Part shown: positions 1 to 5,605 of the stretch, one piece after another
Numbering within the stretch: position 1 is the first letter of the stretch
Layout of the letters: each line of letters starts with the position of its first letter
The notes under the pieces: generated by a model
What the model was told of the DNA's origin: nothing
Database searches by the model: none
Seen by the model: the letters and a program-made list of their open reading frames with translations, nothing else
NCBI GenBank assembly: GCA_016929365.1
Contig: JAFGIZ010000259.1
Location: forward strand, 1 to 5,605
Reading direction: 5' to 3'
DNA from: Lentisphaerota bacterium
GTDB taxonomy: Bacteria; Verrucomicrobiota; Kiritimatiellia; UBA8416; JAFGIZ01
DNA length: 5,605 nucleotides
Made by a program: the position numbers and the translations under genes

Positions 1-2703
1 GGCGCCCGTGAAATCCCCGCCCGCATACACGTTGGTGCCGTCCGTCGCCAGACAGTACACGGGCCCGTTCATACCCGTACCCAGAGCATACCACTGCGCC
101 CCGTCCCACCGCGCGACCCGCTGAGCCGAAACCGCCGGCCCGCTCTCCGGGTACGCCTTGGTGAACGCCCCGCCCGCATAAAGGTTCGTTCCCAGGTTCA
201 ACAGCGACCAGACAGTGCCGTTTACGCCGTTCGACGCGTTCCCGCCCAACGGGTGCCACGTCGCCCCGTCCCAGATGCCCACGTTGCCCAGCGCATATCC
301 CGCAAAACTGTGGTCGTACCCGACCGCAAAATCGCCCCCGATCACCACGTCGCGGCCCTGCGCGGCCAGGGCGTAAACCGGGCCGGTCACATCGTGTCCT
401 ATCGGCGACCAGAACCCGCGGCTCCATTTCCAGAGCGGCTTGGACCAATGGCCGGATGCGTAAAGGTCCTCCCCCAGCGTCATGAGCGCATTCACATGTG
501 CCGTGGTCACGCTCCCGTAGGGATGCGTACCCAGCGCCCGCCAACGCTCACCGTTCCAGCAGGCCAGCGGCGCCCGCGGCGCGGCGGGCGCGATTCCCCA
601 GTCCCCGCCCACGTACACCTGGCGGCCACGGGTCGCGACCGTCAGCACCTCTGCATCACAACCGCCGGTCAGCGGCGCGTATTCAGGACGCGTAAACCGG
701 GCGGTCCGGTTCGAGACCGGACCCGCCGCCGTAAAATCTCCGCCCGCAAAGATACAGCGGTCCGCCGCCGCCAGCGCCCGTACCGGGCCGTTCAGCCCGG
801 CGCACCGGCCGTCGGCCAACGCCCGCCAGCGCGCCCCGTCCCAGGCGGCGATACGCGACGCCGGCCGCCCGCCCGCTGACTGGAAAATCCCGCCCGCGAT
901 CAGATCACGATCCGCGTTGCACAAGGCGTAAACCATGAAATCCGCGCCGTTGGTCGCCCCGGCGCCCAGTATGTTCCACACCCCGCCGGCCCACGCGGCA
1001 ATGCGATTCGCGTCCTGGGCGCCCACCTTGGTGAACGCCCCGGCGGCATAGATCCACGTGCCCGCTCCACCGCTACGCGCCGCCAGGCTGTACACCCGCC
1101 CGTTCGGGCCGCCGCCGCCCAATCCCTCCCAGAACGAAAAACCGAGATTGAAACGCGCCATATTGGTGGCCGCCTGGCCCCCCGCGCTCTCGAAATACCC
1201 GCCCGCATACAGATAGGGCGGCACCAGGCACAAGGCCCGCACCTCGGGCGCCTGTCCCGCCATCCCGCTGCTCAAAGACGCCCAGAATGAACCGTTCCAA
1301 CGCCCGATGCACGGCGCCGCATTGCCCCCCGCGGTCGTAAACGCGCCGCCCGCGTAAATCCACCGCTCCCCGGCCGACACGGCGTATACCGTGCCGTTCA
1401 GGCCGCTTCCGCACGCCGACCACGCCACGCCGTCCCACCTCGCAATCCGGTTCGCCCCGGCCCCCCCCGCCGTCGTAAATGCACCGCCGACATACAAGCC
1501 GTCCGCACCGGGCTCAAGCGCGTAAACCGTCCCGTCCACCCCCGCGCCCAGCGCCGCCCACCTGCTGCCGTCCCAGCAGGCAATATGGTTTACCGACGTC
1601 CCCCCGATCTCCGTAAACGCCCCGCCGTAATACAGCTTGCCGTCACACCAGACGGCCGCATAAACGGTATCGTTGGCCCCGCCCGGTGAATCCCAGCGGC
1701 CGCCGCGGTACAGTGCGATCCGGCTCAGCGGCTGATCCCGCGCCGTTTCCACGTTGCCCACGCAGAGACGGCCCCGGTAGGCCGCCAGCGCTTTCACCAG
1801 ACCCTCTTCTAAGAAATCGCGCCCGCCGCAGCCGCGCCAGGCCGACCCGTCCCACCGACCCAGTTGACAGACCGTATTCGTCCCGGAATGCAGAAACTTG
1901 CCGCCCGCATACAGCGTGCCGCCGCTGAATTCCAGCGCCAAAATCTCATCGTCCAACCCGTCGCCCAGGGACGTCCACCCCGTCCCGTTCCAAGAGGCAA
2001 CCCGGTTGGCGCTCACGTCCCCCGCCGCCGTGAAGTCCCCCGCCGCATAGATCGCCGTTCCGTCTGTTTCAAGGCAGTAAACGTAATTATTAAGACCCGT
2101 CACGCCGCCCTGCGCCAGCGCGTGCCACGCGGTCCCGTCCCAGCGGGCCAGATGGTTCACGCGCACGGCCGGCCAGCCGGTCGCCGTGGTCCAGGCTTCC
2201 TCGAACTGGCCGCCCACGTAGAGATCGCCTCCGCACACCGCCATCGTCTGCGCCGTCCCGTTCACGCCCAGGCAATTCGGCGCCAGCGTCGACCAGGCCG
2301 ATCCATCCCACCGCGCAATACTCGCCACCTCCACCCCGCCCGCGGACTGAACGTACGGGCCGCAGACCAGAAGGTCGCCCTGCCACCGGACCAGGCACCG
2401 CGGCTGCGGATCCTGCGGGGTTCCCGAAGCCAATCCGGTTCCCAGTGCCCACCAGGCCGTCCCGTCCCAGCGCGCAACGGCGTTCGCGGCGCCGCCGCCC
2501 GCCGCATCAAACAGCCCACAGGCATAGACGTTGCTGCCGTCGATCAGAATGTCGTAGACCGGCCCGTTGACACCTTGGCCCAGGGCCGACCACACCGAGC
2601 CGTTCCAATGCGCAATGCAGCTCGCGGCAACACCGGCCACGTTCGTGAAATCCCCGCCGATATAGAGATCGTTCCCTGCCGCGGCCGCGGCCCAGACCTC
2701 GGA
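1..2703 (-). repeat. About 18 tandem propeller-blade repeats (protein level)
   Basis: The repeats are visible in translation. The conserved Trp of the first full WNG/WDG motif is residue 86 (codon starting at 2607) and that of the last is residue 919 (codon starting at 108), giving a mean spacing of 49 residues over 17 intervals. A half repeat (LYIGGDFT) precedes the first. Copies around 1330-1620 are closest to consensus and to one another (GGAFTTAGG appears twice in succession). Others have drifted: the WDG motif is lost in the copies reading LYRGGRW, RFTRPEY and KWSRGFW, and several carry insertions between the two halves. The DNA copies are too diverged to be a recent nucleotide-level tandem duplication. 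Confidence 0.88.
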
Positions 2704-2862
2704 ATTGTGAGGCAGTAGAAGGTGGCCCGTCAAGGCGGCCGGAGCAAAACGCGTATCCCATGCCGCCCCCCCGGCCCGCGCCGGACACGGAACCCCCGCC
2801 CATAATACCCAGGCGGCACAAACGGCACCCACCCCCGGCCCAATCCGCATGCGGTTTCTCAT
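1..2862 (-). CDS. Exported beta-propeller repeat protein, C-terminus cut by window edge
   Basis: Read on the minus strand from ATG at 2862, the frame stays open for 954 codons to base 1 with no stop, so the C-terminus lies outside the window. Residues 1-30 look like a Sec signal peptide: an Arg-rich start (MRNRMR), a hydrophobic core (AVCAAWVLWAGV) and an ARA|GG type I cleavage site. From about residue 54 onward the protein is almost entirely repeats of about 49 residues with the pattern IARWDG..W..LG.G.NG, then VYAL, then LYAGGAFTTAGG. About 18 copies can be counted. This pattern is known from secreted bacterial propeller proteins and resembles the blades of fungal Rax2-like and Kelch-type proteins. 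The likely fold is one or more beta-propellers outside the cytoplasm, probably for binding; no catalytic motif is visible and the ligand is unknown. A second in-frame ATG at 2850 is possible, but the upstream AGGTG favours 2862. No C-terminal anchor or sorting signal can be judged. Confident in the gene and repeats; the function is open. Confidence 0.9.
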   Translation of the reverse strand, partial: MRNRMRIGPGVGAVCAAWVLWAGVPCPARAGGAAWDTRFAPAALTGHLLLPHNSEVWAAAAAGNDLYIGGDFTNVAGVAASCIAHWNGSVWSALGQGVNGPVYDILIDGSNVYACGLFDAAGGGAANAVARWDGTAWWALGTGLASGTPQDPQPRCLVRWQGDLLVCGPYVQSAGGVEVASIARWDGSAWSTLAPNCLGVNGTAQTMAVCGGDLYVGGQFEEAWTTATGWPAVRVNHLARWDGTAWHALAQGGVTGLNNYVYCLETDGTAIYAAGDFTAAGDVSANRVASWNGTGWTSLGDGLDDEILALEFSGGTLYAGGKFLHSGTNTVCQLGRWDGSAWRGCGGRDFLEEGLVKALAAYRGRLCVGNVETARDQPLSRIALYRGGRWDSPGGANDTVYAAVWCDGKLYYGGAFTEIGGTSVNHIACWDGSRWAALGAGVDGTVYALEPGADGLYVGGAFTTAGGAGANRIARWDGVAWSACGSGLNGTVYAVSAGERWIYAGGAFTTAGGNAAPCIGRWNGSFWASLSSGMAGQAPEVRALCLVPPYLYAGGYFESAGGQAATNMARFNLGFSFWEGLGGGGPNGRVYSLAARSGGAGTWIYAAGAFTKVGAQDANRIAAWAGGVWNILGAGATNGADFMVYALCNADRDLIAGGIFQSAGGRPASRIAAWDGARWRALADGRCAGLNGPVRALAAADRCIFAGGDFTAAGPVSNRTARFTRPEYAPLTGGCDAEVLTVATRGRQVYVGGDWGIAPAAPRAPLACWNGERWRALGTHPYGSVTTAHVNALMTLGEDLYASGHWSKPLWKWSRGFWSPIGHDVTGPVYALAAQGRDVVIGGDFAVGYDHSFAGYALGNVGIWDGATWHPLGGNASNGVNGTVWSLLNLGTNLYAGGAFTKAYPESGPAVSAQRVARWDGAQWYALGTGMNGPVYCLATDGTNVYAGGDFTGA

Positions 2863-2868
2863 AATCCA

Positions 2869-2873
2869 CACCT
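2869..2873 (-). promoter_or_regulatory. Ribosome binding site of the propeller-repeat gene
   Basis: On the minus strand AGGTG lies six bases before the ATG at 2862. It is a moderate Shine-Dalgarno match and supports this start over the in-frame ATG at 2850, which has no clear purine-rich site at the right distance. Confidence 0.5.
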
Positions 2874-2879
2874 GAATTC

Positions 2880-2907
2880 AGCCTAGCGCCGCCGGCGCGC
2901 GTGTCAA
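2880..2907 (-). promoter_or_regulatory. Sigma-70-type promoter for the propeller-repeat gene
   Basis: The minus strand has an exact TTGACA (-35, bases 2907-2902), a 16-base spacer and TAGGCT (-10, bases 2885-2880, matching TATAAT at three positions including the key T-A and final T). Transcription would start near 2873, leaving a very short leader of about ten bases before the ATG at 2862, with the AGGTG site close to the 5' end. The perfect -35 in an otherwise GC-rich gap is the main support. The -10 is only moderate and the short leader is a caution. Confidence 0.5.
2886..2898. repeat. Inverted repeat inside the promoter spacer
   Basis: GCGCC and GGCGC arms flank a three-base centre (GCC). 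The repeat falls wholly between the -35 and -10 of the minus-strand promoter, where a repressor or a spacer-distorting regulator could bind. Short GC palindromes are frequent by chance in DNA of this composition, so an operator role is only a suggestion. Confidence 0.3.
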
Positions 2908-2943
2908 GCGCCAACCACGTACCCTCGTGCCCCCTCATTTACC

Positions 2944-2972
2944 TTGCCCCCCTAAGCACACTGTGTCAGGAT
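2944..2972 (+). promoter_or_regulatory. Weak promoter candidate for folE
   Basis: TTGCCC (2944-2949) and CAGGAT (2967-2972) are separated by 17 bases and lie 21 bases before the folE start. The -35 has the TTG core; the -10 matches TATAAT at only three positions. No better sigma-70 candidate was seen on the plus strand in this gap, but the match is poor and an alternative sigma factor or a different site is possible. Confidence 0.25.
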
Positions 2973-2992
2973 GACCCCGCAAAGAGGGCGTT

Positions 2993-3562
2993 ATGGCTGA
3001 AGATAAAATCGCATCCCTGATTCGCGAACTCCTGGTCGAACTGGGAGAAAACCCCGAACGCGAAGGTCTGCGCCGCACCCCGGAGCGCGTCGCCCAGTCA
3101 CTCCGTTTTCTCACCAGCGGCTATCGATCCGACCCCAAGGCCGTCATCAACAGCGCCGTCTTCTCTTCCCATGCCAACAACATGATCATTATCCGCGATA
3201 TCGAGGTCTACAGTCTCTGCGAACACCATATGCTCCCGTTCTACGGCCGCTGTCACATCGGCTATATCGCCCGCTCCCGGGTCCTGGGGGTCAGCAAGAT
3301 GGCGCGCATCGTCGAATGCTTTGCCCGCCAGCTCCAGATCCAGGAACGCCTCACCGCCCAGATTGCCCGAGCGATCCGCGACGCGATCGATGCCGAAGGC
3401 GTCGGGGTCGTCGCAGAGTGCCGCCACCTGTGCATGATGATGCGCGGGGTTGAAAAACAAAATTCCATCATGACCACGTCTTCCGTACTCGGCAGTTTTC
3501 ACGACGATCTCGCCACACGAAGCGAGTTTATGCAGCTCCTCGCCGGCCGTACGGCAACCTAG
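2993..3562 (+). CDS. folE: GTP cyclohydrolase I
   Basis: This cytoplasmic enzyme opens and rearranges the guanine ring of GTP to give 7,8-dihydroneopterin triphosphate and formate, the first step of tetrahydrofolate synthesis and also an entry to queuosine and biopterin. The 189-residue product has the usual length. Signature segments are EGLRRTPERVA (residues 24-34), SLCEHHMLPFYG (74-85), QERLT (117-121) and HLCMMMRGVEKQNS (145-158). By alignment from memory with E. coli FolE, the zinc ligands are Cys76, His79 and Cys147, and the catalytic histidines are His78 and His145. All are present, so this is the zinc-dependent type I enzyme and should be active. The ATG at 2993 has a good GAGGG site (2984-2988) four bases upstream, and the N-terminus matches relatives. 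It is transcribed away from the propeller gene and is followed after 39 bases by a sensor kinase in the same direction. No other folate or queuosine gene is in view. Confidence 0.97.
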   Translation: MAEDKIASLIRELLVELGENPEREGLRRTPERVAQSLRFLTSGYRSDPKAVINSAVFSSHANNMIIIRDIEVYSLCEHHMLPFYGRCHIGYIARSRVLGVSKMARIVECFARQLQIQERLTAQIARAIRDAIDAEGVGVVAECRHLCMMMRGVEKQNSIMTTSSVLGSFHDDLATRSEFMQLLAGRTAT

Positions 3563-3565
3563 CGC

Positions 3566-3584
3566 CTCGGCGGACACCGCTGAG
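3566..3584 (+). other. Hairpin in the folE-kinase gap
   Basis: CTCGGCGG (3566-3573) pairs with CCGCTGAG (3577-3584) around an ACA loop, giving an eight-pair stem with one G-T wobble, four bases after the folE stop. No T-run follows, so it is not a typical intrinsic terminator. It ends just before a GGAG (3586-3589) upstream of the kinase start and could protect the folE mRNA end or tune translation of the next gene. Confidence 0.4.
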
Positions 3585-3601
3585 CGGAGCCGACTGGAAT
3601 C

Positions 3602-5605
3602 ATGACGAACACGGATACAGAGCCGCGCGGATCGCAGAAGCTCGCGCACGGTATCGCCGGCCTGATCGTCTTCGCGTCCCTCGCTTTGCTCAGCGTCGTC
3701 AACTACTGCCTCTTCCATGCGCTGGCCGAGCTGCTTGGCATCGTCCTCGCCTGCTGTATCTTTCTGATGGCCTGGAATGCCCGCCGGATCATGGAAGACA
3801 GCTTCGTGGTATTCGTAGGGATTGCGTACCTTTTCGTGGCCCTCCTGGACCTGATGCATGTCCTCGGCCTCCAGGGCATGAATCTCCTGCCCGGTTGCAC
3901 CGCGGACGCCTCGGCGCAATTCTGGGTGGCGGCGCGCGCCGTGGAAAGCATGTCTCTGGTCATGGCCCCCGCCTTTATCGGACGCCGCGTGCGCACCCGT
4001 CTGCTGATCGGATCCTACACCGCTGTTTTCGTGCTGCTGGCCCTGTTTACCCTGCGCGGCCACGTCCTGCCGCTGGCGTTGCACGCACAGGGCGCCAATA
4101 CCACCCGCCGCCTCGCCGAGGCCGGCGTCTGCCTTGTTTTTCTCGCCGCCGCCTTCAATCTGCATCGCGTGCGCGACCGGCTGGACGATGCCGTGTACAC
4201 ACTGCTCTTCTATGCCGTGCTCATGTCCATCGTGGCCGAAATCAGTCTCGTGGCCCATGTCGACGGGTACGGGATATCCAATCTGGCGGGGCATTTTTTC
4301 AAGATCATCTCTTTCTATCTCGTCTACAAGGCCATCGTGGAGGTCGGTCTGCGGCAACCGTACAACCTGCTGTTTCGCGATATGAAGCGCCGCCAGGACA
4401 TGATCCTCGAAAGCGAACGCCGGTACCGCGGCATCGTCGAGGACCAGACCGAACTGATCTGCCGCTTCAAGGCCGACGGCACTCTTACCTTTGTAAATGA
4501 CGCCTATTGCGACTATTTCGGCAAAACCCGCAAGGAACTCATCGGGCGCAAATTCATGCCCATGGTGCCCGAAGAGGACCAGGACCGGGTCCGCGCCGTG
4601 ATCGCCTCCCTGGACCGCGATACCCCCGTCGCGACCATCGAGCACCGCATCATTGCGCCCGACGGCAGCATCCGCTGGCAGCAATGGATCAACCGGATCA
4701 TCTTCGAGGACGACCGGCAGACGGTGGAATACCAGGGCGTGGGCCGGGATATCACCGCGCGCAAACAGTCCGAGGAAGCCGTTCAGGAAAGCGAGCGTTG
4801 GCGGGCCGTCGGCGCGCTGGCCGGCGGCGTGGCCAACAGCTTCAACCGCATCGTGCGTATCATCAGCGGCAGTGCGTCGGCCATCTCCGACAGCGTTATC
4901 CCTGAAACCCGCGCCTATACGGAAGCGCAGCGCATCCTCGAAGTCACGCGCCGGGCCGAAGAACTCACCCGCCGCCTCATGACCGCCGCGGCCGCCGGCC
5001 GCCCCGGCGCCCCCGTGCACATCCAGCCCGTCCCCCTGCGCACGGTAATCCAGGACGCGGTGGATCTCGCGGATCGCCGGCTCAAGGAGAAACACGTGGA
5101 GATCCACGTCACCGAGCTCGAGCACATGCCCTACGTGCGGGCCGACTCCGAGCAACTTCTGGAAATCCTGGTCGGGCTGCTCCTGAACGCCGCCGATGCC
5201 ATGCCCGAAGGAGGCACGGTCTTCATCGAATGCACGCACCGCCGTATCCGGCGCGTCAGCGCGCGCGTCAACCCCCAGGCCGGACCCGGCAACTACGTGA
5301 TTCTCTCGGTGCGCGATACCGGTGCCGGCATGACCCGCGAAACCCTGGCCCATATTTTCGATCCGGGATTCACCACGCGCCAGGACGGGTTCGCCTTCGG
5401 CCTCGGACTCAGCGTGGCACGCCGCATGATCCAGGAGTTCAAGGGGTGGATCACCGTGCGCAGCCGCCCCGGCGCCGGGTCCACGTTCTTTATCTTCCTG
5501 CCCCGCGCCGCCGCGCCCGCGCCGACCTCGCCCGGCAAGGCGCCCGGCCGGCAGACTATCCTCTTCGTGGACAACCGCACCGAGGTTCTGACACAGGCCA
5601 AGGAC
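3602..5605 (+). CDS. MASE3-PAS hybrid histidine kinase-like sensor with degenerate H box, C-terminus cut
   Basis: The frame runs 668 codons from ATG 3602 to the window edge. Residues about 14-250 hold seven or eight hydrophobic segments with MASE3-like motifs (LFHALAELLGIV, GIAYLFVALLDLMH, WVAARAVESMSLVMAP), a membrane sensor domain of unknown ligand. A cytoplasmic PAS domain follows (about 275-385, ending GVGRDITARK), then a dimerisation helix, and an HATPase domain with N box NAADAM (529-534), G1 box DTGAGM (572-577), F box IFDPGFTTR (585-593) and G2 GLGL (600-603). After a Pro/Ala-rich linker a receiver domain begins (ILFVDN) and is cut off. The kinase belongs to the family whose H box reads GGVAHDFNN, but here it is GGVANSFNR: Asn412 replaces the phosphorylated His. 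ATP binding looks preserved while autophosphorylation at this site should be lost. The receiver's acidic pair is Asp657-Asn658 instead of Asp-Asp. Start choice is supported by TM1 beginning about 14 residues in; the ribosome site is weak (GGAG at 12 bases or TGGA at 3). Probably co-transcribed with folE. Signal and output are unknown. Confidence 0.92.
   Translation, partial: MTNTDTEPRGSQKLAHGIAGLIVFASLALLSVVNYCLFHALAELLGIVLACCIFLMAWNARRIMEDSFVVFVGIAYLFVALLDLMHVLGLQGMNLLPGCTADASAQFWVAARAVESMSLVMAPAFIGRRVRTRLLIGSYTAVFVLLALFTLRGHVLPLALHAQGANTTRRLAEAGVCLVFLAAAFNLHRVRDRLDDAVYTLLFYAVLMSIVAEISLVAHVDGYGISNLAGHFFKIISFYLVYKAIVEVGLRQPYNLLFRDMKRRQDMILESERRYRGIVEDQTELICRFKADGTLTFVNDAYCDYFGKTRKELIGRKFMPMVPEEDQDRVRAVIASLDRDTPVATIEHRIIAPDGSIRWQQWINRIIFEDDRQTVEYQGVGRDITARKQSEEAVQESERWRAVGALAGGVANSFNRIVRIISGSASAISDSVIPETRAYTEAQRILEVTRRAEELTRRLMTAAAAGRPGAPVHIQPVPLRTVIQDAVDLADRRLKEKHVEIHVTELEHMPYVRADSEQLLEILVGLLLNAADAMPEGGTVFIECTHRRIRRVSARVNPQAGPGNYVILSVRDTGAGMTRETLAHIFDPGFTTRQDGFAFGLGLSVARRMIQEFKGWITVRSRPGAGSTFFIFLPRAAAPAPTSPGKAPGRQTILFVDNRTEVLTQAKD

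Noticed and set aside
253..879. Plus-strand open frame of 208 codons
   Set aside because: Antisense to the propeller-repeat gene; the product is Arg/Pro-rich low-complexity sequence with no domain, while the opposite strand shows clear periodic repeats.
1864..2718. Plus-strand open frame of 284 codons
   Set aside because: Also antisense to the propeller-repeat gene. Its apparent periodicity (RPVPRGN-like segments) merely mirrors the repeats on the coding strand.
2507..2938. Minus-strand open frame of 143 codons beginning upstream of the propeller gene
   Set aside because: It is in another frame from the repeats, lacks the signal peptide and repeat pattern, and would start upstream of the only good promoter on that strand.
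3566..3600. Intrinsic terminator after folE
   Set aside because: The hairpin has no following run of T residues, and the next gene begins within 20 bases in the same direction.
3895..4500. Plus-strand open frame of 201 codons within the kinase region
   Set aside because: It overlaps the MASE3 domain coding frame out of frame and is Arg/Pro/Gly-rich with no domain.
3098..5353. Minus-strand open frame of 751 codons lying across folE and the kinase gene
   Set aside because: It is fully antisense to two well-recognised genes, rich in His, Asp, Gly and Ala as expected from the complement of GC-biased codons, and has no recognisable domain. High GC makes long antisense frames common.

Overview
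This is a GC-rich, densely coded bacterial window with three protein genes and no RNA genes, insertion sequences or CRISPR repeats that I can see. The mix of a secreted propeller-repeat protein and a MASE3 hybrid sensor kinase would fit an environmental Gram-negative lineage, for example the Planctomycetes-Verrucomicrobia-Kiritimatiellota group. That placement is an inference from style only; no marker gene proves it.

Left half (1-2862, minus strand): one continuous reading frame of 954 codons starts near 2862 and runs off the left edge without a stop. It encodes an exported protein with a signal peptide followed by about 18 diverged repeats of roughly 49 residues. Each repeat has a 'WDG..W..LG.G.NG' half and a 'LYAGGAFT..GG' half, as in beta-propeller blades. 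Open frames on the plus strand here are shadows of this gene.

Middle (2863-2992): a short divergent intergenic region. On the minus strand it carries an exact TTGACA -35 box with a plausible -10, and a GC-rich inverted repeat lies in the spacer. On the plus strand only a weak promoter candidate is visible, followed by a good ribosome binding site.

Right half (2993-5605, plus strand): folE (GTP cyclohydrolase I, complete, all key residues present) is followed after 39 bases by a large membrane sensor protein. This protein has a MASE3-type membrane domain, a PAS domain, a histidine-kinase core and the beginning of a receiver domain, and is cut by the right edge. The two genes point the same way and are probably co-transcribed. 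A small hairpin sits in the gap between them.

The most unusual point is in the kinase. The H box reads GGVANSFNR where relatives have GGVAHDFNN, so the phospho-accepting histidine is an asparagine (residue 412), while the ATP-binding boxes look intact. The start of the receiver domain also has DN where an acidic DD pair is expected. This suggests a sensor that has lost ordinary His-to-Asp phosphotransfer, perhaps acting as an ATP-binding pseudokinase.
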